From NCBI RefSeq assembly GCF_014199295.1, contig NZ_JACIJH010000003.1:248001-312000 (forward strand): a stretch of 64,000 nt of DNA, in the 5' to 3' direction. The DNA is from Sphingopyxis panaciterrulae (GTDB taxonomy: Bacteria; Pseudomonadota; Alphaproteobacteria; Sphingomonadales; Sphingomonadaceae). Below are positions 1 to 9,859 of this stretch, one piece after another (positions within the stretch are counted from its first letter, which is position 1; each line of letters opens with the position of its first letter). The notes beneath the pieces were generated by a model. The model saw only the letters and a list, made by a program, of their open reading frames with translations. It made no database searches and was not told the origin of the DNA. The position numbers and the translations under genes were made by a program.

Positions 1-117
1 GCGATCGCCCCCGGCCGCTACGCTGACATGATCGCGGTCAAGGCCGACCCGCTTGCCGACATCACGGTACTCGAAACGATCGACCATGTGATGAAAGGGG
101 GAACAATGGTTCGATAG
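1..117 (+). CDS. Amidohydrolase family protein, C-terminal end only
   Basis: The reading frame is open from the first base and stops with TAG. The 38 visible residues include YADMIAVKADPLADITVLE and end in VMKGGTMVR. This is the usual last strand of metal-dependent amidohydrolases of the imidazolonepropionase-like/prolidase type, which refolds onto the small beta domain. The catalytic metal site lies outside the window, so the substrate cannot be told. The next gene starts 69 bases downstream on the same strand and could be cotranscribed. Confidence 0.75.
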   Translation, partial: AIAPGRYADMIAVKADPLADITVLETIDHVMKGGTMVR

Positions 118-185
118 CCGTCGCCCTGCCCTTTGCGAAGGCGATGAATCGTTGAACCTTTCCGACGGAACGTTAAACCCGTCTC

Positions 186-2264
186 ATGCGAAACCATCTC
201 ATCCCCAGCGCAATCGCGCTTGCCGCCGCTCTGTCCGCCACCCCCGCCCTCGCCCGGCCGATGACCGAAGTCGATCTGGCGACGATGAACCGCGTCGCCG
301 CACCGGCCGCGTCGCCCGACGGGCGCTGGCTCGTTTATCAGGTGACCGAGACAGCGCCCGAGACCTACAAGCGCTCGACCGGCCTGTGGATCATCGACCG
401 CACGGCAAAGAGCGGAAAGCCCGCGCATATCGCCGACGCAGCGGGCAAGAATGAAAGCGCGCCCGCCTTCGGCCCGGATGGGCTGCTCTATTTCGTGTCC
501 GACGCGGCGGGCAGCGATCAGGTCTGGCGCGTGGCCGTGGGCCCGGATGCCGGCGCGGCAACGCAAGTCACCGACGAAAAGGTCGATGTCGCGGGCTTCA
601 AGCTGTCGCCCGACGGCACCCGCCTGCTCGTCTGGGGCGACGTGCCCCGGGAATGCACCAGCTTCGGCTGCGACGCGAAGGACAAGGGAGCGCTCGTCGG
701 TCCCGGTAGCGGCCGCCTCTATAAGGATGGCGTCGGCTTCGTGCGCCATTGGGATCAGTGGGAGACGCCCGGCAGCTACAGCCGCCCCTTCGTCTTCGAT
801 CTGAAGGACGGCAAGGCGACCGCAGGCCGCGCCATCGACGGCGGGCTAATCGGCGACACACCTTCCAAGCCCTTCGGCGGCGGCGAGGAACTCGCCTGGG
901 GCGCCGACAGCCGCACCGTCTATTTCGCGCTGCGCAAGGCCGACCGCGACGAACCGCGCTCGACCAACCTCGACATCTATCAGGCCAAGGTCGATGCGTG
1001 CATCGCACCGATCAACCTGACCGAGGCCAATCAGGCGACCGACACGCTGCCCGCGATCTCGCCCGACGGCCAATGGCTCGCCTATGGCGCGATGGCGCGG
1101 CCGGGTTACGAGAGCGACCGCATGGTGCTGATGCTGCGCAACCTCGAAAATGGCGAGACGCGCAAACTCACCGAAGCGTGGGATCGCTCGGTCGGCTCGA
1201 TCGCCTGGGCGCCGGACGGCAAGAGCCTCTATGTCACCGCGCAGGAGGTGCTCGACACCCCCGTCTTCCGCGTCGATGCCGCGAGCGGCAAGGTCGAGCG
1301 GCTGAAGGCATCCAACGACGCAACCGAAGGCCATATCGGCGAGGTCACGCCGCTCGCCGACGGTGGTCTTCTCTATGCGCGCAACAGCGTGCTGCTGCCC
1401 ACCGACGTCTATATCCGCGATGCCAAGGGCAAGGTGACGCAGTTCACCCATGCCAATGCCGCGACGCTCGCCCAGTTCGATCCGGTCAAGGTCGAGCGGA
1501 TGCAGTTTGTCGGTGCGAATGGCGACACGGTGTGGGGGATGATCCTCAAGCCCGAAAAGGCGGCGGCGGCGAAGCTGCCCGTCGCTTTCCTGGTCCACGG
1601 CGGGCCGCAGGGCAGCTTCGGCGACAGCTGGTCGACGCGCTGGAACCCGCGCCTTTATGCCGAGCAGGGCTATGGCGTCGTCACCGTCGATTTCCACGGC
1701 TCGACCGGCTACGGTCAGGCCTTTACCGACAGCATCAACAAGGATTGGGGCGGCAAGCCGCTCGAAGACCTGAAACTCGGCCTCGCCGCGGCGGGGCAGA
1801 AGGATGCGCAGCTCGACATCGGCAACGCCTGCGCGCTCGGCGCCTCCTATGGCGGCTATATGATGAACTGGATCGAAGGCCAGTGGACCGATGGCTTCAA
1901 ATGCCTGGTTCAGCATGACGGCGTGTTCGACGCGCGCGCCATGGCCTATGAAACCGAGGAATTGTGGTTCGACGAATGGGAGCATGGCGGCCCCTATTTC
2001 GAGGTGCCCGAAGAATATGAGAAATGGAACCCGGTGAACCATGTCGCCAAGTGGAAGACGCCGATGCTCGTCATCACCAGCGAGAAGGATTTCCGCATCC
2101 CCTATACGCAGGGCATCGCCGCCTTCACCGCGCTCCAGCGCCGCGGCGTGCCGTCGCAATTGCTAGTCTTTCCCGACGAGAATCACTGGGTGCTGAAGGG
2201 CGCGAACAGCGTCCAGTGGCACCGCACCGTGTTCGACTGGCTGGGGAGCCATTTGCAGAAATAG
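186..2264 (+). CDS. Exported S9 family prolyl oligopeptidase-type peptidase
   Basis: This 692-residue serine peptidase resembles dipeptidyl/acylaminoacyl peptidases. Residues 1-23 form a clear signal peptide (charged MRNH, hydrophobic core, cleavage near ALA), so it should act in the periplasm. The middle (about 40-420) is rich in SPDG-type repeats of a beta-propeller that gates the active site. The C-terminal alpha/beta hydrolase domain carries all three catalytic residues: Ser554 in GASYGGYM, Asp635 in SEKDFRIP and His667 in ENHWVLK. The family cleaves short peptides, often after proline, and probably serves peptide scavenging. The ATG is chosen because it directly precedes the signal peptide. 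The exact substrate is not predictable. Confidence 0.9.
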   Translation: MRNHLIPSAIALAAALSATPALARPMTEVDLATMNRVAAPAASPDGRWLVYQVTETAPETYKRSTGLWIIDRTAKSGKPAHIADAAGKNESAPAFGPDGLLYFVSDAAGSDQVWRVAVGPDAGAATQVTDEKVDVAGFKLSPDGTRLLVWGDVPRECTSFGCDAKDKGALVGPGSGRLYKDGVGFVRHWDQWETPGSYSRPFVFDLKDGKATAGRAIDGGLIGDTPSKPFGGGEELAWGADSRTVYFALRKADRDEPRSTNLDIYQAKVDACIAPINLTEANQATDTLPAISPDGQWLAYGAMARPGYESDRMVLMLRNLENGETRKLTEAWDRSVGSIAWAPDGKSLYVTAQEVLDTPVFRVDAASGKVERLKASNDATEGHIGEVTPLADGGLLYARNSVLLPTDVYIRDAKGKVTQFTHANAATLAQFDPVKVERMQFVGANGDTVWGMILKPEKAAAAKLPVAFLVHGGPQGSFGDSWSTRWNPRLYAEQGYGVVTVDFHGSTGYGQAFTDSINKDWGGKPLEDLKLGLAAAGQKDAQLDIGNACALGASYGGYMMNWIEGQWTDGFKCLVQHDGVFDARAMAYETEELWFDEWEHGGPYFEVPEEYEKWNPVNHVAKWKTPMLVITSEKDFRIPYTQGIAAFTALQRRGVPSQLLVFPDENHWVLKGANSVQWHRTVFDWLGSHLQK

Positions 2265-2284
2265 CCTCGACCCTTTCATTTCTC

Positions 2285-2363
2285 GTCACCCCGGACTTGA
2301 TCCGGGGTCCCGCTTCTTCTTTCTGGCGCTGAAAGCGGGATGCCGGATCGAGTCCGGCATGAC
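2285..2363. repeat. Palindromic intergenic repeat, family 1 (diverged copy)
   Basis: Two arms of about 30 bases pair with each other: GTCACCCCGGACTTGATCC at the left and a diverged complement ending in GAGTCCGGCATGAC at the right. Three closer copies lie at 16697-16770, 50822-50894 and 52755-52828. It sits just after the S9 peptidase stop and could fold as a hairpin at the transcript end. This copy's right arm has several substitutions. Confidence 0.85.
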
Positions 2364-2433
2364 GAGGGAGATGGGCTGTTTAGGCGATCACCCCCTTGCC
2401 GCATCGCACCATGGCTGGCAAAGCGCGCCCGCT

Positions 2434-5199
2434 ATGCCGATGGAAAAAACATTCGATCCCGCCGCCATCGAGGCGAAATGGGCCCAGACATGGGAAAGCC
2501 GTGGGCTGTTCCGCCCCGCGCGCCCCGATGCGCAGCCGTTCACGATCGTCAACCCGCCACCCAACGTCACCGGCGCGCTGCATATCGGCCATGCGCTCGA
2601 CAATACGCTGCAGGACGTGCTCGTCCGTTACGAGCGGCTGCGCGGCAAGGATGCGCTGTGGGTGGTCGGCATGGACCATGCAGGCATCGCGACCCAGATG
2701 GTCGTCGAGCGCCAGCTCGAGGAGCGCCAGGACAAGCGCACCAACTACACCCGCGACGAATTCGTCGAGAAAGTCTGGCAGTGGAAGGCCGAAAGCGGCG
2801 GCCAGATCACCCGCCAGCTCCGCCGCCTCGGCTGTTCGATGGACTGGGCGAACGAGCGCTTCACCATGGACGACGGCCTCAACCGCGCCGTCGCCAAGGT
2901 GTTTATCGACCTGCACAGGCAGGGGCTGATCTACCGCGACAAGCGTCTGGTGAACTGGGACCCCAAGCTCAAGACGGCGATCAGCGACCTCGAGGTCGAG
3001 ACGCACGAGGTGCAGGGCGGGTTCTGGCACTTCAAATATCCGCTCGCCGACGGCGTGACACTCGATGACGGGCGCGACCATATCGTCGTCGCGACGACGC
3101 GCCCCGAAACGATGCTCGCCGACATGGCGGTCGCGGTACACCCCGACGATCCGCGCTACAGGAGCGTGATCGGCAAGGACATCCTCCAGCCGATCACCGG
3201 CCGCCGCTTCAAGGTGGTCGCCGACGAACATGCCGATCCCGAACTGGGCTCGGGCGCGGTCAAGATCACGCCAGGGCATGATTTCAACGACTTCGAGGTC
3301 GGCAAGCGCGCCGGTTTCAAGCCCGGCGACATGCTCAACATGTTCGACGCCGAGGCGAATGTCGTTCAGACCGCCGACGGGTTGATCCCCGAGGAATATC
3401 TCGGCCTCCACCGCTTCCGCCGCGACAGCGTGGACGGCGCGCGCGAACTGGTCGTGCGGCGGATGAAGGAAGCGGGTTTCCTGATCCCGCACGTCAACAA
3501 GGACGGCGGCGAGCACGACGCCGAACCGCGCACGATCCAGACCCCCTTCGGCGACCGCGGCGGCGTGGTGATCGAGCCTTGGCTGACCGACCAATGGTAT
3601 GTCGACGCCGAAACCCTCGCGCAGCCTCCCATGCAGGCCGTGCGCGACGGCCGAATCAATATCGTGCCCAAGACGTGGGAAAAGACTTTCTTCAACTGGA
3701 TGGAGAATATCCAGCCGTGGTGCGTTTCGCGCCAGCTCTGGTGGGGGCACCGGATTCCGGCTTGGTTCGATGACGACGGCAATATCTTCGTCGCCGAAAC
3801 CGAAGAGGAAGCTGCGTCTCTCGCCGCGCAACATCACGGCAGAGTTGCCGGTGCATCCGTGTTGATCGTCGATGACGAGGAAGCCGCCATCGCGGTAACG
3901 AACAAAGAGGAAGGCATTTTCGCCATCTGGCGCGACCCCGACGTCCTCGACACCTGGTTCTCCTCGGCGCTCTGGCCCTTCGCAACACTCGGCTGGCCCG
4001 ACGATACCGAGATGCTCCGCCGCCATTATCCCAACGACGTGCTCGTGTCGGGCTTCGACATCCTCTTCTTCTGGGATGCGCGCATGGCGATGCAGGGGAT
4101 GCACTTCCTGAACGAGGTGCCGTGGAAGACGCTCTATCTCCACGGCCTCGTCCGCGCGCCCGACGGCGCGAAGATGTCGAAGTCGAAGGGCAATGTCGTC
4201 GACCCGCTCGGGCTGATCGACCAATATGGCGCCGATGCGCTGCGCTTCTTCATGGCGGCGATGGAAAGCCAGGGCCGCGACATCAAGATGGATGACGCGC
4301 GCCTCGCGGGCTATCGCAATTTCGCGACCAAGCTGTGGAACGCCGCGCGCTTCTGCGAAGCCAACGGCATTGCGGCCTCGACCAGCCTCGAAGCGCCCGC
4401 GGCGAGCCTGCCGGTCAACCGCTGGATCATCGGCGAGGTCGCGGACACCGTCGCGGAGATGGAGCGGGCCTTCGCCGCCTATCGCTTCGACGATGCGGCG
4501 AATGCGATCTACAGCTTTGCCTGGGACCGTTTCTGCGACTGGTATCTGGAGCTGATCAAGGGCGCGATCGACGACGAAACCAAAACCGTCGCGGGCTGGG
4601 TGCTCGACCAGATTCTCGTCATGCTCCACCCCTTCATGCCTTTCATCACCGAAGAGCTATGGACCGGCCTCGGCGACCGCGAGGCCTATCCGCTGATCAC
4701 CGCCAAATGGCCCGAACCGAAGGCGGAGCGCGACGCGGAGGCGAGCGCCGATATCGACTGGCTGATCCGGCTGGTCGGCGAACTGCGCGGTGCCAAGGCC
4801 GAGCTCGGCCTGCCGCCGGGTGTGCGCCTGACCGCGCATTTCCCGGCATCGCTGAAGGGCCGCACCGACAAGCTGGCGGCGCAACTCGACCGCCTCGCGC
4901 GGCTCGAAGCGATCCGCTTCGATCCGGCGCCGGCGGGCGCGTCGGCGCAACTCGTCGTCGGGGACGAGACGATCACCGTCCCGCTCGAAGGCGTGATCGA
5001 CATCGCCGCCGAGCGCGACCGGCTGAGCAAGGCGCTTGCCGCCGCGACGAAGGAGCGCGACAGCCTCGCCGCCCGGCTCGCCAACCCCGCCTTCGTCGAG
5101 CGCGCCAAGCCCGAAGCGGTCGATAAAGCACGCGCCGATCATGACGCCAAGGCGGCCGAAGCCGATCGGCTGACCGCCGCGCTGGCGCGGCTGGGGTGA
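2434..5199 (+). CDS. valS: Valyl-tRNA synthetase
   Basis: This class I aminoacyl-tRNA synthetase charges tRNA-Val in the cytoplasm. From this start it has 921 residues. The ATP-binding HIGH signature is at residues 50-53 within [12 protein letters not shown] and KMSKS is at 580-584. A long CP1 editing insertion lies between them, and the last 70 residues are charged and helical, matching the ValRS C-terminal coiled coil that grips the tRNA. The frame is open further upstream, but that part overlaps the palindromic repeat and lacks family similarity. Start choice lies between the ATG at 2434 and the ATG at 2440 (MEKTFDP), neither with a strong ribosome site. The stop overlaps the next gene's GTG start. 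Confidence 0.96.
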   Translation: MPMEKTFDPAAIEAKWAQTWESRGLFRPARPDAQPFTIVNPPPNVTGALHIGHALDNTLQDVLVRYERLRGKDALWVVGMDHAGIATQMVVERQLEERQDKRTNYTRDEFVEKVWQWKAESGGQITRQLRRLGCSMDWANERFTMDDGLNRAVAKVFIDLHRQGLIYRDKRLVNWDPKLKTAISDLEVETHEVQGGFWHFKYPLADGVTLDDGRDHIVVATTRPETMLADMAVAVHPDDPRYRSVIGKDILQPITGRRFKVVADEHADPELGSGAVKITPGHDFNDFEVGKRAGFKPGDMLNMFDAEANVVQTADGLIPEEYLGLHRFRRDSVDGARELVVRRMKEAGFLIPHVNKDGGEHDAEPRTIQTPFGDRGGVVIEPWLTDQWYVDAETLAQPPMQAVRDGRINIVPKTWEKTFFNWMENIQPWCVSRQLWWGHRIPAWFDDDGNIFVAETEEEAASLAAQHHGRVAGASVLIVDDEEAAIAVTNKEEGIFAIWRDPDVLDTWFSSALWPFATLGWPDDTEMLRRHYPNDVLVSGFDILFFWDARMAMQGMHFLNEVPWKTLYLHGLVRAPDGAKMSKSKGNVVDPLGLIDQYGADALRFFMAAMESQGRDIKMDDARLAGYRNFATKLWNAARFCEANGIAASTSLEAPAASLPVNRWIIGEVADTVAEMERAFAAYRFDDAANAIYSFAWDRFCDWYLELIKGAIDDETKTVAGWVLDQILVMLHPFMPFITEELWTGLGDREAYPLITAKWPEPKAERDAEASADIDWLIRLVGELRGAKAELGLPPGVRLTAHFPASLKGRTDKLAAQLDRLARLEAIRFDPAPAGASAQLVVGDETITVPLEGVIDIAAERDRLSKALAAATKERDSLAARLANPAFVERAKPEAVDKARADHDAKAAEADRLTAALARLG

Positions 5200-6656
5200 A
5201 CGAAGACACGCCCGTCGTTCCCGTCGCCGCGGCGGCCGACCCCGCATCGGGGCCGATGCCGCCGCGACAAACGGCGCGCAGTATCGGGTCGATAGACCTG
5301 ACGGGCGGACCGATCGCGAAAACGCTGATCCTCTTCGCTCTCCCGACGCTGGCGTCGAACATCCTCCAGACGCTGTCGAGTTCGGTCAATTCGATCTGGG
5401 TCGGACAGTTTCTGGGCGAGCGCGCGCTCGCCGCGACGGCCAATGCGAACATCATCATGTTCCTGATGTTCGCGACCTTCTTTGGCTTCGGCATGGCGGC
5501 GACGGTGCTGATCGGCCAGTCGGTCGGCCGCGGCGACGTCGATGCGGCCCGCCGCGCGGCGGGCGGAGCGATCGGTCTGGCGCTGCTGTTCTCGGTTGTT
5601 ATCGCGGTCACCGGCTGGTTCGCCTCTGACGCGATCCTGCGCCTGCTCGAAACTCCGGCCGAAGCCTTTGCACTCGCCCACGACTATCTGCGCGTCACCT
5701 TCATCGCGATCCCGGCCAGCATGTTGATGGTCACGCTGATGATGGCCTCGCGCGGCGCCGGTGACGCGGTGACGCCGCTGCGCTTCATGATCCTGTCGGT
5801 CGTGCTCGACATTGTCCTCAACCCGGTGCTGATCCTCGGCCTCCGCCCCTTTCCGCGCCTCGGCATTGCGGGGAGCGCGCTCGCCACCGCCAGCGCCGGG
5901 ACGATCAGCCTCGCCGCGATGCTCGTCTGGTTCTATGCCAAAGATCATGTCCTGCGCCTGCGCGGCCGCGAACTCGCCTATTTGATCCCTAAGATCGAGG
6001 AACTGCGCTTCATCGTCGCCAAGGGCGTGCCGATGGGCGCGCAGATGCTCGTCATATCGGGCGCCGGGCTGGTCATGGTCGGCCTCGTCAACCGCGAGGG
6101 GCTCGTTACCGCCGCCGCCTATGGCGCGACGCTGCAGCTCTGGAATTATGTCCAGATGCCCGCGCTCGCCGTCGGCGCCGCGGTCAGCGCCATGGTCGCG
6201 CAGAATATTGGCGCGCATCGGTGGGATCGGGTCACCTCCATCACCAACAGCGGCATGGCGATCAACCTCGCGATGACCGGGGTGCTGATCGCGCTGCTGC
6301 TTGCCTTCGATCGCGCCGCGCTCGGCCTCTTCCTTGGCAGCGGCAGCGAGGCGGTGGAGGTCGCTCGGCATATTCAGTATCTCGCGACATGGACTTTCCT
6401 GCCCTTCGGCACGACGATCGTCGTGATCGGCACGCTGCGCGCCAATGGCGCGGTGGTGCCGCCACTGATTATCCTGTTCCTGTCGATGTTTCCGATCCGT
6501 CTCGGCTTTTACTGGCTCACCTATCCGGCGCTCGGCGGCGATGCGATCTGGTGGAGCTTCCCGCTCTCTTCGCTGGCCTCGCTGGCGATGGCGTGGGCGG
6601 TATATCGGCGCGGGCATTGGCGGCGGGCAATGCAGCAGCCCGGCGTCGCCGGCTGA
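5196..6656 (+). CDS. MATE family multidrug/sodium exporter
   Basis: A 486-residue inner-membrane protein with about twelve hydrophobic segments in two homologous halves, as in MATE (MOP superfamily) transporters that expel cationic drugs or metabolites in exchange for Na+ or H+. The first half has the typical [15 protein letters not shown] entry helix and a membrane-exposed VGQFLGE motif. The GTG start at 5196 overlaps the valS stop by 4 bases, which implies translational coupling. The N-terminal 35 residues before the first helix are disordered and alanine/proline-rich. Substrate unknown; a housekeeping partner role with valS is not implied. Confidence 0.9.
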   Translation: MNEDTPVVPVAAAADPASGPMPPRQTARSIGSIDLTGGPIAKTLILFALPTLASNILQTLSSSVNSIWVGQFLGERALAATANANIIMFLMFATFFGFGMAATVLIGQSVGRGDVDAARRAAGGAIGLALLFSVVIAVTGWFASDAILRLLETPAEAFALAHDYLRVTFIAIPASMLMVTLMMASRGAGDAVTPLRFMILSVVLDIVLNPVLILGLRPFPRLGIAGSALATASAGTISLAAMLVWFYAKDHVLRLRGRELAYLIPKIEELRFIVAKGVPMGAQMLVISGAGLVMVGLVNREGLVTAAAYGATLQLWNYVQMPALAVGAAVSAMVAQNIGAHRWDRVTSITNSGMAINLAMTGVLIALLLAFDRAALGLFLGSGSEAVEVARHIQYLATWTFLPFGTTIVVIGTLRANGAVVPPLIILFLSMFPIRLGFYWLTYPALGGDAIWWSFPLSSLASLAMAWAVYRRGHWRRAMQQPGVAG

Positions 6657-6760
6657 CGCCATGTCTCCGGTCGCTGCTTTCGACCAACCCGCCCTCGCTT
6701 TCGACTGGCGGCACAGGCGCTGCTGGCCTTCGTCGGCCGCCCTGCGGTAGGAGGAGCGCG

Positions 6761-7933
6761 ATGACCGCGTCCGACCATCAACTCGCACAGCGCGAGCGCC
6801 GCGCCCGCCTGCTCGCCGCCGCGCCCGACTGGCACGCGTCCGACGCGCGCGTCGATCCGCGGGTGGCGATCGGGTCGATCGTCGCGATGTGGCTGCTCTA
6901 TTTCCTGATCACGACCGGCCTCGCGATGCTGGCCGGAACGCCCGAGCAATGGGCCTTCACCGGCCGCCGCGGCATCGTCGTCGCCGCCGGCATCTTTTGC
7001 ACCTTCATTCTCTATCAGCTTCTCCAGCGGGTGCAGCCGCGCAGCTTCGGCGCCCGGCTCGCCGCCGCGATGGGGACCGCAATCCCCCTGGTCATCCTCT
7101 ATGCGACGGTCAATCTGCTCGTCTTCTTCTATTGGTTTCCCTCAGACGACACACAGCGGATCATCGCCGAGATGGGGACCCGATTCCCGGTGTCGTGGGA
7201 ATTGATGCTCATCCTCGACAGCTCGATCCGCTGGTATTTCTTTTTCGCCGTCTGGGCCGCGCTCTATGTCGCGCTCGGCTATGCGAACGAGATGCGCGCG
7301 GTCGAGCGGCGCGCCAACGCCTATCGGCTCGAGGCGCAGAATGCGCAGCTTCGCGCACTCCATTATCAGGTCAATCCGCACTTCCTGTTCAACACGCTGA
7401 ATTCGCTCTCGACCCTCGTCATGCGCGGGTCGAAGGTCGATGCCGAAGCGATGATCATGAACCTGTCGGCCTTCCTGCGCTCGACCCTGGCGATCGACCC
7501 CGAGCAGTTCGTCAGCCTGGAGGAGGAGATCGCGCTCCAGCGCCTGTATCTCGATATCGAGCAGGCACGCTTTCCCGATCGGCTGCAGGTCGATGTCGAC
7601 ATTCCCCACGACCTCGAAAACGCCTGCGTGCCCGTCCTGATCCTGCAGCCGATCATCGAGAATGCGATCAAATACGGCGTCGCGCCGAGCAAAGGGAGGA
7701 TCGGCATCCGCCTTTCGGCAAGCCATGAATATGGGCTGCTCGTGCTGCGGGTCGAGAATGACATCGACCCTGCCGCTCCCATGCCCCAGCCGGGCACCGG
7801 GCTCGGTCTCAGCAATGTGCGCGAACGGTTGCTGACGCGTTATGGACCGGCCGCCGGCTGCGAATGGGGTCGTGCCGACGGGGGCGGTTTCTTCGTCTCG
7901 CTGTGGCTGCCGCTGACGCGCAATGGGTGCTGA
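6761..7933 (+). CDS. LytS/AlgZ-type sensor histidine kinase
   Basis: A 390-residue membrane sensor kinase. Residues about 40-190 hold four hydrophobic segments (a 4-5TM input domain with little periplasmic loop). The His_kinase box QVNPHFLFNTLNS follows, with phospho-accepting His207, and then a HATPase region with an N-box (IIENAIKYG) and a GTGLGLSNVRERL G-box. The ATG at 6761 is chosen because a strong GGAGGAG ribosome site lies just upstream. The same frame extends back into the MATE gene but makes no sense there. The stop overlaps the start of the LytTR regulator gene, so the two form a kinase-regulator pair. Input signal unknown. Confidence 0.9.
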   Translation: MTASDHQLAQRERRARLLAAAPDWHASDARVDPRVAIGSIVAMWLLYFLITTGLAMLAGTPEQWAFTGRRGIVVAAGIFCTFILYQLLQRVQPRSFGARLAAAMGTAIPLVILYATVNLLVFFYWFPSDDTQRIIAEMGTRFPVSWELMLILDSSIRWYFFFAVWAALYVALGYANEMRAVERRANAYRLEAQNAQLRALHYQVNPHFLFNTLNSLSTLVMRGSKVDAEAMIMNLSAFLRSTLAIDPEQFVSLEEEIALQRLYLDIEQARFPDRLQVDVDIPHDLENACVPVLILQPIIENAIKYGVAPSKGRIGIRLSASHEYGLLVLRVENDIDPAAPMPQPGTGLGLSNVRERLLTRYGPAAGCEWGRADGGGFFVSLWLPLTRNGC

Positions 7934-8666
7934 CGGAATGCAGGCCCTGCGCACCCTGATCGTCGACGACGAGCCGCTCGCCATCGAACGACTACAGATT
8001 CTTGCCGGTCAGCAGGAGGGCGTGTCGCTGGTCGGAACCGCAAGCGACGGCGCCTCGGCGCTGCGCATGGTCGATGCTCTCGCGCCCGACCTGCTCCTCT
8101 GCGATATCGCGATGCCCGACCTCAACGGACTCGAGGTCGCGGCGGCGATCGACAGGCTCGACAATCCGCCGGCGGTCGTCTTCGTGACCGCCTTCGACCG
8201 CTATGCGGTGGCCGCCTTCGACGTCGCCGCCGTCGACTATCTGCTCAAGCCGGTGTCGCCCGAGCGGCTGGCGCGCGCCCTCGCCCGCGTCCGCGAATGG
8301 CGCGCGGCCGATCACGGCAATCAGCGCAAGAGCCAGTGGATCACCGAATTCTGGGTCCAGAACCGCGGCGAGATGCTGCGGATCGACGCCGGGCAGGTAG
8401 ACCTGATCGAGGCGGAGCGCGACTATATGCGGCTGCACGTCGGCGCGCGAAGCTGGCTGATCCACCAGACGATCAAGTCGCTGGAGGCGCGGATGGACCC
8501 CGATCGCTTCATCCGCATCCATCGCTCGAAGATGGTGCGCCGCGACGGCATCGCCGGGCTTCGTCATCATGGCGACGGCGCGTGGAGCGTCGATCTGGGC
8601 GACGGTGGCGTCCACCGCATCGGTCGCACATATCTGCACGACGTGAAGGCGATCATGCAGGGTTGA
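7923..8666 (+). CDS. LytTR-family response regulator
   Basis: This is the partner of the upstream LytS-like kinase. Residues 1-125 are a receiver domain with phospho-acceptor Asp61 in LLLCDIAMPDLNG and the conserved Lys in YLLKPVSPE. Residues about 145-247 are a LytTR DNA-binding domain (VDLIEAERDYMRLHV, then IHRSKMVRRDGI). The product should bind promoter DNA as a dimer after phosphorylation. The ATG at 7923 overlaps the kinase gene by 11 bases. A second ATG at 7938 is an equally good start and would give 242 residues. Target genes are not evident; the small envelope protein downstream is a candidate. Confidence 0.92.
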   Translation: MGADGMQALRTLIVDDEPLAIERLQILAGQQEGVSLVGTASDGASALRMVDALAPDLLLCDIAMPDLNGLEVAAAIDRLDNPPAVVFVTAFDRYAVAAFDVAAVDYLLKPVSPERLARALARVREWRAADHGNQRKSQWITEFWVQNRGEMLRIDAGQVDLIEAERDYMRLHVGARSWLIHQTIKSLEARMDPDRFIRIHRSKMVRRDGIAGLRHHGDGAWSVDLGDGGVHRIGRTYLHDVKAIMQG

Positions 8667-8760
8667 GCAGGAAGCGCGATAGCCGCCATTTGACATGAGC
8701 GCCGTGATGACGGAGTCTGCACCGCGCCATCCGGACGGGAAGAGGAGGAAAAACGGCTGC

Positions 8761-9279
8761 ATGAAGACGCAGCGTGCCCTGTTCTGGTTCGGCAGCGCGG
8801 CGCTGGGTGCGCTGGGCGGACTGGCGCTCGGACAGGTCGCGATCGGCGAAGGGCTGTATGGGAAACTGACCGGCGCCAGCGCTGCGACGAGCTTTGCCGA
8901 ATATAGCAGCAATCCGTTGGCGGCGACGGTCGACAGCATCCCCGCGCCGCTGCCGTGCCGCAACTGCCCCGCGAGCTATGCGGCCGCCGCCCATGCCCGC
9001 GCCATGCGGCTGGAGGCGAAGCATGACGAATATCAGGGCGTCGAGCCGGTCGAAATCGTCTATCCGCCCGAGAGCATAGCGCAAGCGGACACATCCGGAG
9101 ACACCCGTGTCTTCGGAACCGAAACAGCGGCCGATCCACCGGCCGCGCCCGGAAATGACCAGGCGCCCTCTGGACCGGAGCGGACACTGGCCATCAGGCG
9201 CATCGACGATTCCAAGTTGGTCACCATCGCTCCCCCGACACCGAAAGCGGTGTCGGTCGCGCTGCCACCCGCCCGGTAA
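8761..9279 (+). CDS. Membrane-anchored hypothetical protein with a CxxC motif
   Basis: I do not recognise a family. From the ATG at 8761 it has 172 residues and is preceded by a GAGGAGG ribosome site at good spacing. Residues 5-25 are a glycine/alanine-rich hydrophobic segment that should anchor the protein or act as a signal peptide. Around residue 60 there is PLPCRNCPASYAA, a CxxC that could be a redox pair or bind metal. The rest is hydrophilic and proline-rich. It follows the LytTR regulator by about 95 bases on the same strand and converges with the next gene. Confidence 0.6.
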   Translation: MKTQRALFWFGSAALGALGGLALGQVAIGEGLYGKLTGASAATSFAEYSSNPLAATVDSIPAPLPCRNCPASYAAAAHARAMRLEAKHDEYQGVEPVEIVYPPESIAQADTSGDTRVFGTETAADPPAAPGNDQAPSGPERTLAIRRIDDSKLVTIAPPTPKAVSVALPPAR

Positions 9280-9291
9280 GCGACCAGCCGA

Positions 9292-9741
9292 TCAGGGCTT
9301 TGGTGGAGTCGGTGCAGAAGGCTGCGCACAGCGGCTCGTATCGCCCGCCTTGCAGGCGGCCACGTCGGCCTCCCATTTCATCCGCTCTTCGGCCGACATG
9401 GCCGCGACGCGCGCCTTTTCAGCCTCATACGCCGCGGTTTCCTCTGCATAGGCGGCCTGAGCGGCGGCGTCTTCGCGGGCGACCGACTGAACCTGCTGGT
9501 CATAGGCGATATTTTCCGCCTTGGCGCTCGCCGCCTGCTCGGCGTTCAGTCGGGCGGTGTTCGCACGCTCCTCGGGCGTCGTGCCGTCCGGCAGAGGCTT
9601 GCCCTCCGGTTGCGCGCTTGCGGCATCGTCGACCGGGGCCGCAGCCGATTCGGCGGCATCGGTCTGCGTCTGCATCGCAGCCGCCGGCCCGGTCGCGAGC
9701 AGCGCCAGCGCGCTCGCCGCCATCAAGATCGTCCTGGTCAT
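9292..9741 (-). CDS. Small exported alanine/glutamate-rich protein of unknown function
   Basis: A 149-residue protein with a clear signal peptide (MTRTILMAASALALL..., cleavage near AAA) and therefore periplasmic. The mature part is a low-complexity region followed by a long predicted helix rich in Ala, Glu and Lys (about residues 55-125), then two cysteines (AACKAGDTSRC) and a proline-rich tail. No catalytic motif is seen. It is transcribed towards the CxxC membrane protein, 12 bases between the two stops. Confidence 0.6.
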   Translation of the reverse strand: MTRTILMAASALALLATGPAAAMQTQTDAAESAAAPVDDAASAQPEGKPLPDGTTPEERANTARLNAEQAASAKAENIAYDQQVQSVAREDAAAQAAYAEETAAYEAEKARVAAMSAEERMKWEADVAACKAGDTSRCAQPSAPTPPKP

Positions 9742-9859
9742 CGAACCGTCTCCTCAGGTCAAAATCCGTTTCCGTGGCCCCAACGCTTCGACCGGGATTG
9801 CGTTCCGGGATCGCGTGCGCATTTGACGTGGCCAGCAGTGCCAGTCATTCTGCCCTTGC

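Noticed and set aside
846-2159. Long open frame antisense to the S9 peptidase gene
   Set aside because: High-GC DNA opens antisense frames; the text has no domain, and the plus-strand gene is complete with a catalytic triad.
2380-4629. 749-codon open frame antisense to valS
   Set aside because: No recognisable family and full overlap with a certain gene; mirror of the codon bias.
5139-6788. 549-codon open frame antisense to the MATE gene
   Set aside because: Highly biased Arg/Asp/Gln text typical of antisense frames in GC-rich genomes.
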